DNA of 64,000 bases from Verrucomicrobiaceae bacterium (GCA_947507875.1 CANNQP010000005.1:62001-126000); one strand, 5' to 3'. Shown: positions 1-10,704, numbered from the stretch's first letter. Notes: a model not told the origin generated them from the sequence alone. Program-made: numbers and translations.

Positions 1-2
1 AT

Positions 3-161
3 TGCATGAAGCGCAACCCGAGGGAGCCTGTAGAAAAAATGCAGCAGTTGGCAAATGAGTTGGGTGAATACCACCAGAGCTCACGCTTTGAGACATGCAG
101 CAGCATGGGAGACATCGTAGAACGGAATTTGGAACTCACCCTAGGTCGGCATCTGACCTAA
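3..161 (+). CDS. C-terminal end of an unidentified gene (partial)
   Basis: This frame is open from the window edge to a TAA at 159-161, giving about 52 residues ending ELTLGRHLT. The other two plus-strand frames close within the first 60 bases. I do not recognise a family. An ATG at position 6 would also allow a short complete ORF. It ends 17 nt before the small Cys-rich membrane protein, so the two could be co-transcribed. The open stretch is short enough to be chance, and it should be read as a possible gene end only. Confidence 0.3.
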   Translation, partial: CMKRNPREPVEKMQQLANELGEYHQSSRFETCSSMGDIVERNLELTLGRHLT

Positions 162-178
162 CCTCATCAACACTTTTC

Positions 179-367
179 ATGTTAGACTGTGCGACGACTT
201 CCTGCCTTGATCCTCAATCGGTTGCTGCTGTTGGGGTGGTCATCCTAACAGCTTTTATGTTTCTTTGGCGCCTGTTCAAATCTTCAAAAAACAGCTGCGT
301 GGGCGGTTGTGGATGTCCTCTCAAGCCCAACCAAAAAGCATTGGGGAAAAACTCCAGAAGCCCGTAA
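179..367 (+). CDS. Small Cys-rich membrane protein, FeoB-associated-like
   Basis: This 62-residue protein has one transmembrane helix (about residues 15-31), then a basic stretch and a cysteine cluster reading CVGGCGCP, followed by a polar tail. A single helix followed by RRLF/K-type basic residues and a GCGGCGC-like motif is the pattern of FeoB-associated Cys-rich membrane proteins, which sit beside ferrous-iron permeases and are thought to assist iron uptake. No feoA or feoB is visible; they could lie left of the window. I chose the ATG at 179 because the upstream in-frame extension is polar and unlike the family. The role is inferred from pattern only. Confidence 0.55.
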   Translation: MLDCATTSCLDPQSVAAVGVVILTAFMFLWRLFKSSKNSCVGGCGCPLKPNQKALGKNSRSP

Positions 368-385
368 AATCAAGGCTTCGACGAC

Positions 386-405
386 TTTGTGAAATTTTTC
401 ACAAA
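386..405. promoter_or_regulatory. CRP/FNR-type palindrome upstream of the atp operon
   Basis: A perfect 20-bp palindrome, TTTGTGAAA-TT-TTTCACAAA, contains TGTGA-N6-TCACA, the core of the CRP consensus. It lies 67 nt upstream of atpB and 19 nt after the preceding small gene. Being AT-rich with a 2-nt centre and no T-run, it makes a poor intrinsic terminator. An operator for a Crp/Fnr-family regulator of the ATP synthase operon is the better reading, but no regulator gene is in the window. Confidence 0.45.
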
Positions 406-472
406 TAGAACTTGCCTCCCATCTACGGCTGTCTAAACAAAGCTGCCGCAACCTTCCCGAACCAACCTACGT

Positions 473-1354
473 ATGGCATTGCCTTTGCACTCCTTCTACC
501 CTGCTCCACTTTTGGCTGTGAGCGCCAAGGCATCGGAGATGGTACATGGCAGTGACTTCTTCAGTTTCTTAACCAATTCGGTGGTGGTTGCGCTTTGTGT
601 GTTAGGCCTTGTTTTTGCTTTCTCACGTAAGGCGACGACAGGAATGGCTTTGATTCCTCACAAAGCTCAGAACTTATTCGAGTTCTTGGTTGAGTTCCTA
701 TATGGTCGAATAGAGGGCATTGTGGGAGCAAAGCAGGCTAAGCTAGCATTCCCTCTCCTCGGAACTCTCTTCATTTATATCTTGGTATCTAATTGGTTTG
801 GTCTTATCCCGGGGGTTGGAACCTGGGGGTTCGGTGAGCCTACTGGGCCCTTCAGTGTGGCTGAAGCTGATAAGCCTCTGTTTCGTCCTCCTACCGCTGA
901 CTTGAATGCCACGCTGGCCATGGCGTTGTCGGCCTTTGTGGTTTGGTTCTACCTCACCATTAAAGAAATGGGCATCTGGGGTTTTATCATGCATACCTTT
1001 GGTCCCAAAGGCGGTTTAAAAGGGTTAATGGGAATGGTCGTGGGCGTCGTCTTCCTCTTTGTGGGTGTCATCGAAATCGTCTCCATCGTTCTTCGTCCGA
1101 TGACTTTATCCATTCGACTCTATGGTAACATTTTCGCGGGTGAAAGCGTGCTCCATACTCTTGGGGGGCTTCTTGATCAATCAGGTCCGTTCTTGAGTTT
1201 CTTGGGTAGTGTGCTCATTCCTTTCCCTTTCTACTTTATGGAGCTCTTGGTTGGTTTGCTCCAGGCCATTGTTTTCACTCTCCTTTGCTCAGTCTATATT
1301 CAACTTTCCACCACTCATGATGAGCATCATGAAGATGGGGAGCATCATCACTGA
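473..1354 (+). CDS. atpB: F1Fo ATP synthase subunit a
   Basis: Subunit a of the membrane Fo sector forms the two proton half-channels next to the c-ring. The 293-residue sequence has five to six hydrophobic segments and the family signature around Arg215 (LSIRLYGNIFAGE), the essential arginine facing the c-ring carboxylate. A loop of about 30 residues (about 115-145) is rich in Pro and acidic residues. The C-terminus is an unusual His/Glu-rich tail (last 15 residues) that could bind metal or simply be disordered. It is first in the order atpBEFHAGDC. No atpI homologue is visible upstream. No strong Shine-Dalgarno precedes the ATG. Confidence 0.97.
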   Translation: MALPLHSFYPAPLLAVSAKASEMVHGSDFFSFLTNSVVVALCVLGLVFAFSRKATTGMALIPHKAQNLFEFLVEFLYGRIEGIVGAKQAKLAFPLLGTLFIYILVSNWFGLIPGVGTWGFGEPTGPFSVAEADKPLFRPPTADLNATLAMALSAFVVWFYLTIKEMGIWGFIMHTFGPKGGLKGLMGMVVGVVFLFVGVIEIVSIVLRPMTLSIRLYGNIFAGESVLHTLGGLLDQSGPFLSFLGSVLIPFPFYFMELLVGLLQAIVFTLLCSVYIQLSTTHDEHHEDGEHHH

Positions 1355-1437
1355 GTTCCAAGCAAAACCCTTTGGTTGTAGGACCATGCCCAATGTGTGG
1401 ATGCAGCTGAAACAACAACAATACACCCTATCATCCA

Positions 1438-1680
1438 ATGATCACTGAAATCATGACTATGGCCGCTGATGTGGCTCCTGCCGTTGGTGGCGTTTCGGGC
1501 AATATCACTCAAGCTATCGCTGGTGCTGCTGCTGCGATTGGCGTGGGCTTGATTGGTTCCAAGGCTGTTGAAGCTGTGGGCCGCAATCCTGGCGCTTTTG
1601 GTAACATTCTGACCCTTGGCATTATTGCTATGGCTCTCGCTGAAGGTCTGGGCATTCTTGCCTTCTTCGTCAGCAAATAA
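1438..1680 (+). CDS. atpE: F1Fo ATP synthase subunit c
   Basis: This is the proteolipid of the rotating c-ring: 80 residues, two transmembrane helices joined by a polar loop with the RNP motif (residues 49-51). The ion-binding carboxylate is Glu69 in helix 2. The residue after it is Gly, and the helix-1 position that carries Gln in sodium-binding rings (six residues before the conserved Lys42) is Val, so a proton-type ring is inferred. The N-terminus contains three possible Met starts (residues 1, 6 and 8), and the sequence does not decide between them. A strong hairpin follows the stop codon. Confidence 0.96.
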   Translation: MITEIMTMAADVAPAVGGVSGNITQAIAGAAAAIGVGLIGSKAVEAVGRNPGAFGNILTLGIIAMALAEGLGILAFFVSK

Positions 1681-1696
1681 GTTTTGTTACGTTATT

Positions 1697-1722
1697 CTGG
1701 CGGGCTGTCTTCGGCCCGCCAG
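1697..1722 (+). promoter_or_regulatory. Intercistronic GC-rich hairpin between atpE and atpF
   Basis: A perfect 9-bp inverted repeat, CTGGCGGGC and GCCCGCCAG, encloses an 8-nt loop 16 nt after the atpE stop. No U-run follows, so it is unlikely to be a full terminator. Its position suggests a 3' stabiliser or partial attenuator that raises atpE expression over atpF, fitting the 10-15 c subunits needed per enzyme. This role is inferred. Confidence 0.6.
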
Positions 1723-1770
1723 ACTTCCTCAGTTGAACTTCCGATCGTCTTTCTTTCTCCACTTTTGTTT

Positions 1771-2328
1771 ATGGAATTCCTCTCGCCCATGTATGTCAAA
1801 ATGACCCCAGTGTTCGCGGCTGGTCAGGTGGACGAAATCGTGGAGAAATTTGGTTTGGCTTGGCCTAAGTTTTTAGCTCAGGTATTAATTTTCATCGCAG
1901 TTTATTCGATTCTGAAGAAGTTCGCTTTTGGACCTATTTTGGCAATGCTCGAGCTGCGTCGTCAGCGCATCGCGGATGGCGAGGCTAAACTGGAAAAAAT
2001 CGCCAAAGATCTCGCTGAGGCAGAGTTAAATGCCAAGCGTCTACTCGACAAAGCAAATGACGATGCCGCCCGCATGATCAAAGAAGCGGGCGATAGTGCC
2101 AAATCTTTGGCTGAAAAGCGTCAACAAGAAGCCATTCACGAAGCCAATCAAATCATAGCAAAGGCTCGTGAAGCAGCCCAGCTTGAGCACGAGCAGCTCA
2201 TGGCCCAGCTCAAGCGCGAATTCGGCCGTATGGTTGCCGATGCTACAAGTCGCGTGACAGGCAAAGTCCTGAATTCTGAAGACCAAGGACGCATCAATCA
2301 GGAAGCCGCAGCACAAGTTTCTCTGTAA
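1771..2328 (+). CDS. atpF: F1Fo ATP synthase subunit b
   Basis: The peripheral stalk subunit that connects subunit a to the F1 head. From the ATG at 1771 it has 185 residues: a short N-terminus, one membrane helix (about residues 32-52, FLAQVLIFIAVYSILKKF), then a long Ala/Glu/Lys/Arg-rich helix typical of the b dimer. A longer reading from a TTG at 1684 would run through the intercistronic hairpin and add residues unlike the family, so I rejected it. ATGs at 1789 and 1801 are also possible. There is only one b gene here (no b/b' pair), so a homodimer is expected. Confidence 0.93.
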   Translation: MEFLSPMYVKMTPVFAAGQVDEIVEKFGLAWPKFLAQVLIFIAVYSILKKFAFGPILAMLELRRQRIADGEAKLEKIAKDLAEAELNAKRLLDKANDDAARMIKEAGDSAKSLAEKRQQEAIHEANQIIAKAREAAQLEHEQLMAQLKREFGRMVADATSRVTGKVLNSEDQGRINQEAAAQVSL

Positions 2329-2352
2329 CTTCTTCTCAAGCAAACAGGCATC

Positions 2353-2748
2353 ATGAAAATCAGCAAAGAAGTTCGCCGCTCATCGCGCCAACTATTCAAA
2401 GCCTGCATCAACAATGGCAGCTTGGATGAAGGACGCGTTCGTCAAGTTGTGGCGAAGGTTGCTGAATTAAAGCCTCGTGCTTACATTGCTATTTTGACCA
2501 GCTTCTCTGGTCTGGTGAAGGCTGAAATAGAGCGTCAGTGTGCTCAAGTTGAGAGTGCGACAGCCCTGAGTTCAGACTTGCAGCTCCAGCTCAAGAAAAG
2601 TCTTTCTACCAAATATGGTCGTGATCTTACGCTCGACTTTCACGTTCGTCCTGAATTGCTAGGCGGCATTCGAGTCCGCGTCGGTTCAGATGTCTGGGAC
2701 GGAAGCGTCAAAGCTCGTCTTGAATCTCTGAAAGCATCACTCGCCTGA
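2353..2748 (+). CDS. atpH: F1Fo ATP synthase subunit delta (short)
   Basis: Delta caps the F1 alpha subunits and holds the b stalk. The C-terminal signature is intact (ELLGGIRVRVGSDVWDGSVKARL). The protein is only 131 residues against about 175-180 in most bacteria. Aligned by eye with E. coli delta, about 45 residues are missing from the N-terminal helical domain that binds alpha. An in-frame TAA (the atpF stop) at 2326-2328 rules out an upstream start. The identity is secure from position and C-terminus; the shortened N-domain is the odd feature. Confidence 0.9.
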   Translation: MKISKEVRRSSRQLFKACINNGSLDEGRVRQVVAKVAELKPRAYIAILTSFSGLVKAEIERQCAQVESATALSSDLQLQLKKSLSTKYGRDLTLDFHVRPELLGGIRVRVGSDVWDGSVKARLESLKASLA

Positions 2749-2798
2749 TTTCCCCTTTTTAAACGCCCGTTTTCCTCCTTTACCCCACACGTCGAACC

Positions 2799-4328
2799 AT
2801 GAGCAACATCCTCCAGGAGATCGAATCCCAAATTGCCGGACTTAAGACGGCCGTCACCAAATCCAACGTCGGCATTGTCCGCGAGATCGGTGATGGTGCC
2901 GCCAAGATCGAAGGTCTGAGCGATGTCATGCTCAACGAGATGATTGAGTTCCCAGGCGGACTTTATGGTTTGGCCCTTAACCTGGAAGAAACGGAAGTCG
3001 GCTGTGTGCTTTTAGGTTCTGGCGAGAACATCAAGGCTGGTGACGAAGTTCGCACGACGGGTCGTCTTCTCTCTGTTCCTGTCGGTAAAGCATTGCTTGG
3101 ACGTGTGGTGAGTACTCTGGGTGAGCCTCTTGACGGCAAAGGTCCTATCAAAGGAGATGCTCAGTATCCGGTCGAAAAAATTGCGCCTGGCATCATCACG
3201 CGTAAGTCCGTTTCGGTTCCTGTGCAGACGGGTATCATGAGCATTGATGCCATGATTCCGATCGGTCGCGGCCAGCGTGAGTTGATCATTGGTGACCGCG
3301 CTACTGGCAAGACCACCATTGCGGTGGACACCATCATTTCCCAAGCGAAGCAAAACAAGGCAGCTGAGCAGGGCAAGTTGCAGGGGCACAAGCCGCTTTA
3401 CTGCATCTACGTCGCTATTGGACAAAAGCAGTCGAATGTTGCGCGTGTGGTTAAAACTTTAGAAGAGGCGGGTGCCATGGAATACACCGTGATCGTCAGC
3501 GCTTCGGCTTCTGACAGTGCGGTGAACCAATACTTGGCCCCTTACACCGGATGCGCCATCGGTGAGTGGTTCATGGATCAGGGCATGGATGCACTGATTG
3601 TTTTCGATGATCTTTCCAAGCAAGCCGTGGCCTATCGTCAGGTTTCTCTCGTTTTGAAGCGTCCTTCTGGACGTGAGGCCTATCCAGGTGACGTTTTCTA
3701 TCTCCATAGCCGCCTTCTTGAGCGTTCGGCTCGTGTGAATGAAAATTACGGTGGAGGTTCTCTGACAGCTCTACCCATCATTGAAACCCAAGCCGGTGAC
3801 GTTTCTGCTTATATTCCAACGAACGTCATTTCGATCACGGACGGCCAGATCTTCCTTGAAACTGACCTTTTCTACCAGGGGATCCGTCCGGCGATTTCGG
3901 TGGGTCTTTCGGTGTCTCGTGTGGGTTCTGCAGCCCAGACCAAAGCCATCAAAAAAGTGTCTGGAACCACGAAGCTCGATCTTGCACAGTTCCGTGAATT
4001 GGCAGCCTTCGCCCAGTTTGGATCTGATCTTGATGCGGCTACCAAAGCTAAACTGGATCGTGGTCAGCGAATCGTCGAACTCTTCAAACAACAGCAGTAT
4101 CAGCCAAAGAGCCTGCCCATCATGGTCATCAGTCTGTATGCCATGCAGAAAGGTTACTTTGACAGCGTCGCCGTGGATCGCGTGAAGGAATTCCAGGCCA
4201 AGCTAGAGACTTACCTCGACGAGCGCAAATCGTCCCTGCTCGAGAAGTTGGGTAACGAGAAGACTCTCGACAACGTCGAAGCAGACATCAAGTCGGCGCT
4301 CGATGATTTCAAATCATCCTGGAAATAA
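2799..4328 (+). CDS. atpA: F1Fo ATP synthase subunit alpha
   Basis: The non-catalytic nucleotide-binding subunit of the F1 hexamer, 509 residues, normal length. It has an N-terminal beta-barrel, the P-loop GDRATGKTT starting at residue 165, and the helical C-terminal domain. The [17 protein letters not shown] signature near residue 365 carries the arginine finger that reaches the beta catalytic site. It follows atpH after a 50-nt pyrimidine-rich spacer and is followed by atpG 40 nt later. Nothing unusual is seen. Confidence 0.98.
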   Translation: MSNILQEIESQIAGLKTAVTKSNVGIVREIGDGAAKIEGLSDVMLNEMIEFPGGLYGLALNLEETEVGCVLLGSGENIKAGDEVRTTGRLLSVPVGKALLGRVVSTLGEPLDGKGPIKGDAQYPVEKIAPGIITRKSVSVPVQTGIMSIDAMIPIGRGQRELIIGDRATGKTTIAVDTIISQAKQNKAAEQGKLQGHKPLYCIYVAIGQKQSNVARVVKTLEEAGAMEYTVIVSASASDSAVNQYLAPYTGCAIGEWFMDQGMDALIVFDDLSKQAVAYRQVSLVLKRPSGREAYPGDVFYLHSRLLERSARVNENYGGGSLTALPIIETQAGDVSAYIPTNVISITDGQIFLETDLFYQGIRPAISVGLSVSRVGSAAQTKAIKKVSGTTKLDLAQFRELAAFAQFGSDLDAATKAKLDRGQRIVELFKQQQYQPKSLPIMVISLYAMQKGYFDSVAVDRVKEFQAKLETYLDERKSSLLEKLGNEKTLDNVEADIKSALDDFKSSWK

Positions 4329-4368
4329 TTTCCGACCGTTAGCTCTCAGCTTCTAGTTTCAAGCGACC

Positions 4369-6743
<2,375 letters not shown>

Positions 6744-6766
6744 TCACGTGAACTGGAGGAATCCTG

Positions 6767-6841
6767 ATGAAGAGCAGCAAGTTGGTGTTCTTTCGCAGCT
6801 ATCCTCTGATTAAATTCACGATCAATCACCTGCATCTCTGA
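6767..6841 (+). CDS. Putative 24-codon leader ORF before atpC
   Basis: A 24-codon ORF (MKSSKLVFFRSYPLIK...) begins 7 nt after a good Shine-Dalgarno, GGAGGA. It ends with TGA at 6839-6841, eight nt before the atpC ATG. The atpC start has no comparable ribosome site of its own. The arrangement suggests translational coupling or a leader peptide that loads ribosomes onto atpC. No homologue is known to me. It could also be the relic of a small gene or chance. Confidence 0.4.
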   Translation: MKSSKLVFFRSYPLIKFTINHLHL

Positions 6842-6849
6842 TACGCCCA

Positions 6850-7296
6850 ATGCCTCTCAAACTGGAAATCGTTACTCCTGAAGCTCGCGTCTTTCCTGCC
6901 AAAGACGCTGAAGGACGTCTGGAATCTGGAAGTGTAGATTCAGTTGTTCTTCCTGGAGTGGATGGAGAGTTGGGCGTATTGCCATCTCACGCCCCCCTGG
7001 TCACAACCCTTCAATGCGGAGAGCTCCGTATCGCGCAAGGTTCTAAGGTCATTGAATTGGCCGTGGGAGAAGGTCTTGTCGAAGTGACAGGAAGTTATGT
7101 GCGAATCCTCACCGACATGGCCGTACACAGCGACAGCATTGATGAAAAGGCTGTTGAAGAGGCTTTGGAGCGTGCAAAGCATGTTCTAGAATCATTAAAA
7201 CATGGTGAGCAGCAAGAAGAGGTCGCTGCTGTCATGGCCAGCATTCAAAGAAGTACTGCTCAGTTGCACGTGAAGCGCAAAAGACGCACCGTTTGA
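6850..7296 (+). CDS. atpC: F1Fo ATP synthase subunit epsilon
   Basis: Epsilon, part of the central stalk and often an inhibitor of ATP hydrolysis. It has 148 residues: an N-terminal beta-sandwich (about 1-88, with PGVDGELGVLPSHAPLVT, the family signature) and a C-terminal two-helix segment (about 95-148). The tail is strongly basic (KRKRR). It is the last gene of the operon and is followed 36 nt later by an intrinsic terminator. Confidence 0.96.
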   Translation: MPLKLEIVTPEARVFPAKDAEGRLESGSVDSVVLPGVDGELGVLPSHAPLVTTLQCGELRIAQGSKVIELAVGEGLVEVTGSYVRILTDMAVHSDSIDEKAVEEALERAKHVLESLKHGEQQEEVAAVMASIQRSTAQLHVKRKRRTV

Positions 7297-7332
7297 CAGG
7301 CTGAGACGAATTTCAGGGTGCACAACAACTCT

Positions 7333-7362
7333 AGCCGATGATGTGAATCATTGGCTTTTTTT
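7333..7362 (+). terminator. Intrinsic terminator of the atp operon
   Basis: A 10-bp stem, AGCCGATGAT and ATCATTGGCT with one G-U pair, closed by a GTGA (GNRA-type) tetraloop, is followed immediately by a run of T. It lies 36 nt after atpC and ends the ATP synthase transcript. Confidence 0.92.
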
Positions 7363-7475
7363 CTGCCAAATGTGAGGTCTTCAGATCGTATTCATACAGG
7401 TCCCATCCAGTGTGCTGTTTGTGCCATGTGCGAATCAAGCCACCATGATGATGGTCTAACTTCTTTTTGCATGCC

Positions 7476-9368
7476 ATGTCTTTCCTCCGCCGTTCAGCTG
7501 CTGAAGCCTACGAAAAAACACCGACCCGCATTTTTCCAAGTTCTGCCGCAGCAGCTAAAGAGCTCGCGGCTGAGGTGCGTGAATTGATCGAGCAACGTGC
7601 CCAAGAAGGAAGACACGCCGTCCTCGGGATGGCGACAGGTTCGACGCCTGTGCCGTTTTACCGTGAACTCATCCGTCTGCACAAAGAAGAGGGGTTGAGC
7701 TTCAAGAATGTTATCACCTTTAACTTGGATGAGTATTACGGGTTAGGGGCTGATCACCCAGAAAGCTATGCCAAGTTCATGGCTGATCAGATTTTCGATC
7801 ATATCGATATTCCCAAAGATAACATCAATATTCCCAGCGGTACAATTCCGAGTGATCAAGTCTTCGCGCATTGCCGGGATTATGAAGAAAAAATCGACTC
7901 GGCGGGCGGTATTGACCTGCAGATCTTGGGCATTGGTCGCACAGGGCACATTGGTTTCAATGAGCCCGGTTCTAGCCGCGAGTCATTGACGCGTCGTATT
8001 ACGTTAGATCGGGTGACACGTCAGGATGCAGCAGCGGACTTTCGTGGTGAAGAGAATGTGCCGCACTTTGCCATCACCATGGGAGTGGGTACCATTTTGC
8101 GTGGCAAGAAGTTGGTACTGATGGCGTGGGGGGATAACAAAGCTGACATGGTGGCCAAGGCAGTCGAAGGTCCCATGACCGAGGCTATTTCAGCCTCCTT
8201 TCTTCAGGAGCATCCGGACGCTCGATTTTACATCGACACTGGTGCATCACGAGAACTGACTCGCGTCAAACTGCCGTGGTTGGTCGGACCTGTTTCCTGG
8301 ACACCGAGGGAGACGCGTCGTGCCGTGTGCTGGTTAGCTAGCCTGCTGCAAAAGCCTGTGCTCAAGCTCACGGATGAGCACTACAACGAGCATGGCTTGG
8401 GAGACCTGCTCAGTGAACAAGGCCCTGCTTACCAGCTCAATATTCGAATTTTTAACCAGCTCCAGCACACCATCACGGGGTGGCCAGGTGGAAAGCCTAA
8501 CGAAGATGACACTTATCGTCCCGAGAGGGCTAACCCTTATCCCAAGCGCTGCTTGGTGCTTGGCCCTGAGCCTCAAGACGCCGTGGTTTCGATGGGAGCC
8601 ACTCTTGAACGTCTTTCCGAACAAGGACATGACGTTCGTTTGGTCACGCTCAGTAGTGGCAATTTACGAGTGCCTGACAGTGAGGCCGATAAGTTTGCAG
8701 AAACCCTCAAGGAATTGGCTGGCATCGTTAGCAATTCTGCGGCTTGGGCACCTCAGACAGCTTATGCTGAGCAGGTTTTGAAAATGTTAGCTGACAAAGG
8801 AGAATTCGGAGAAGACACCGCTCTGATTCGTCAATTGAAGGCTTTGGTACTACGTGGTGAGTTGCGTGATGCCGCGAATGCATGTCGCATCAGCAACGAC
8901 CACATCGTGTTCCTCGATTTGCCTTTTTACGAGAAGGGGCGCTATCGTCGTTTCAAAACTGGCAAGGATGATGTGGAAGCCCTTGTGGCTTTGCTTCACG
9001 AGCAGAAGCCGCATCAGATTTACCTGACCGGTGATGCTGCGGATCCGAGCAGCGTTTCTGGAGTCTGTTTCAAAGTGATCGAGGCTGCTCTCAAGGCATG
9101 TGCTGGAGAAGAGTGGCTCAGCTCCTGCAGTCTCTGGCTCTATCGCGGAAAAGAGAAAGCCCTCGAAGCACATGAGATCGACATGGCGGTTCCTCTGAGC
9201 CCGTTGCAGCTGGAGCGGAAAGCTCGTGCGTTAGGTCGTTATGGAGCACTCTCTTCGTTGGAGCGGAGTTCTCCTGATCAAAATCGTCTGAATGCGACCC
9301 ACTATGATGCCCTAGGCTTAGCTCAATACGAAGCCATCGAGACATTTCAGCGTTGGCGGCGCGCCTGA
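7476..9368 (+). CDS. NagB-like deaminase fused to a degenerate PIG-L/LmbE domain
   Basis: This 630-residue protein joins a glucosamine-6-phosphate deaminase-like domain (about 15-270) to a PIG-L/LmbE-like domain (about 355-600), the architecture of the Bacteroides BT_0258-type NagB-like proteins. In the first half, FNLDEYYG keeps the catalytic Asp (Asp85), and His158 and Glu163 of GHIGFNEP are present. The position of E. coli Asp141 is Thr156 (GRTGH). In the second half, the zinc motif PHPDDE reads PEPQDA (residues 364-369), and the later HPDH-type histidines are also absent (DPSSVSG). The deacetylase half is therefore probably inactive. The start is the ATG at 7476; a TTG lies three codons upstream. 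A role in amino-sugar metabolism is inferred. Confidence 0.85.
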   Translation: MSFLRRSAAEAYEKTPTRIFPSSAAAAKELAAEVRELIEQRAQEGRHAVLGMATGSTPVPFYRELIRLHKEEGLSFKNVITFNLDEYYGLGADHPESYAKFMADQIFDHIDIPKDNINIPSGTIPSDQVFAHCRDYEEKIDSAGGIDLQILGIGRTGHIGFNEPGSSRESLTRRITLDRVTRQDAAADFRGEENVPHFAITMGVGTILRGKKLVLMAWGDNKADMVAKAVEGPMTEAISASFLQEHPDARFYIDTGASRELTRVKLPWLVGPVSWTPRETRRAVCWLASLLQKPVLKLTDEHYNEHGLGDLLSEQGPAYQLNIRIFNQLQHTITGWPGGKPNEDDTYRPERANPYPKRCLVLGPEPQDAVVSMGATLERLSEQGHDVRLVTLSSGNLRVPDSEADKFAETLKELAGIVSNSAAWAPQTAYAEQVLKMLADKGEFGEDTALIRQLKALVLRGELRDAANACRISNDHIVFLDLPFYEKGRYRRFKTGKDDVEALVALLHEQKPHQIYLTGDAADPSSVSGVCFKVIEAALKACAGEEWLSSCSLWLYRGKEKALEAHEIDMAVPLSPLQLERKARALGRYGALSSLERSSPDQNRLNATHYDALGLAQYEAIETFQRWRRA

Positions 9369-9609
9369 TGGAGAGATCCGCGAAACACTTCATGAAGTCA
9401 GTGGATCGCACTCGATCTCCCCGTGCGAGTCATTGCCAGTAAGCAAGAGGATGAGGCAAGCCTCGGACGGGAGGGAATGGTCGTCCAACGCGTGTTACAT
9501 GTCGAATTCACTCCGATAGAGCTACGGTCTTTCGGGGCTAAGCCTCCGGGTTTTGAATCGCTTTCAGCAAAAAGTGAGCATTACCTTTTCTAAGCAACAA
9601 TCGCAATTT

Positions 9610-10704
9610 TCATGGCTTCTCGTCTTCAAAGGTTGGGGGGTATGCTAAAGTAGGATAATCAGTGTAGCCTTCGGGCCCAGAAGAATAAAACTTGGCTGAG
9701 ATGGGCGCATTGAGCGGAGATTTGGCAGCAATGCGTGCGGGCAGATCGGGGTTGGCCAGGAAGCTGGTGCCAAACGCCACGCCATCGAGCTTGCCTTCTT
9801 GAATGGCTTGTTCTGCTGCGTCAGCCGTGTAGCCCATGTTGCCAATGAGCACTCCGTGAAAGTGTTGGCGTGCTGGCGTCATTACATCGCCCTTTTGTTC
9901 TCCCAGGAAGTCAGCGCGCATCATGTGCAGGTAGGCGATGCCACGCGTATCGCATTGCTGGGCCATGTAAGTCGTTAAGGCGACAGGATCACTATCCTTC
10001 ATGCTGTTGTAGCTATTCAAAGGCGAAAGGCGAAGTCCCACACGATTGGCTCCCCAAACCTCGATCACTGCATCCAACACCTCCAGCATCAGTCGAGCAC
10101 GGTTTGCAATCGATCCTCCATAAGGTCCGCTGCGATGATTGGCGCTATCCCGCAAGAACTCATCCAGCAAGTAACCGTTCGCACCGTGCACCTCGACCCC
10201 GTCAAAACCTGCTTTCTTGGCGTTTTCAGCCGCGCAGCGGAAGAGGCTGACAATTCCTGGCAGTTCTTCATCGTGCAGTTCACGCGGCACATCGTAGGGC
10301 ACGCTTCCCTTAGGAGTGTGGGCCATGTCATTCGTGATGGCAATCGTGCTGGGAGCGATTGGGATCTTTCCGCCATTGAGCATGCTGTGGCAGGCACGCC
10401 CACCATGCCAGATCTGAAGGAAAATGAGACCACCCTTGGCATGCACTGCATTCGTCACCGCCTTCCAGCCTGCGATTTGTGCTTCAGAATAGATGCCAGG
10501 TTCCGTGTAAAAGGCGCTGCAACCTTCAGCAACAGCTGTAGCTTCTGCGATGATTAGGCCGGCACTCGCTCTCTGAGCGTAGTATTCGGCCATCAGTGGG
10601 GTGGGGACGTGATCCAAGCTAGCACGACAGCGAGTGAGTGGTGCCATCAAAATGCGGTTTTGGAGCTGTAGAGAGCCCATGTTAAGAGGTGAAAGACTTT
10701 TCAT
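9610..10704 (-). CDS. Old Yellow Enzyme family alkene reductase
   Basis: An FMN-dependent NADPH oxidoreductase of the NemA/OYE group that reduces activated C=C bonds, nitro-compounds or quinone-like electrophiles. The 364 residues form one TIM barrel starting LSPLNMGSLQLQNRILMAPL. The substrate-binding His173/Asn176 pair (VHGANGYLLDEFL) and the family motif GPYGGSIANRARLMLEV are present. The FMN-contacting stretch near the C-terminus (GVAFGTSFLANPDLPAR) is conserved. It follows the DoxX-like gene by 63 nt on the same strand, a common pairing in redox- or electrophile-stress operons. The 241 nt after its stop hold no convincing terminator or gene. Confidence 0.93.
   Translation of the reverse strand: MKSLSPLNMGSLQLQNRILMAPLTRCRASLDHVPTPLMAEYYAQRASAGLIIAEATAVAEGCSAFYTEPGIYSEAQIAGWKAVTNAVHAKGGLIFLQIWHGGRACHSMLNGGKIPIAPSTIAITNDMAHTPKGSVPYDVPRELHDEELPGIVSLFRCAAENAKKAGFDGVEVHGANGYLLDEFLRDSANHRSGPYGGSIANRARLMLEVLDAVIEVWGANRVGLRLSPLNSYNSMKDSDPVALTTYMAQQCDTRGIAYLHMMRADFLGEQKGDVMTPARQHFHGVLIGNMGYTADAAEQAIQEGKLDGVAFGTSFLANPDLPARIAAKSPLNAPISAKFYSSGPEGYTDYPTLAYPPTFEDEKP

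Noticed and set aside
1684..1770. Longer atpF reading from a TTG at 1684
   Set aside because: It would translate through the intercistronic hairpin and add residues unlike subunit b; the ATG at 1771 gives a normal length.
9369..9609. Possible RNA element between the NagB fusion and the OYE gene
   Set aside because: Only weak 5-bp complementarities without a T-run are present; nothing supports a gene or a riboswitch.
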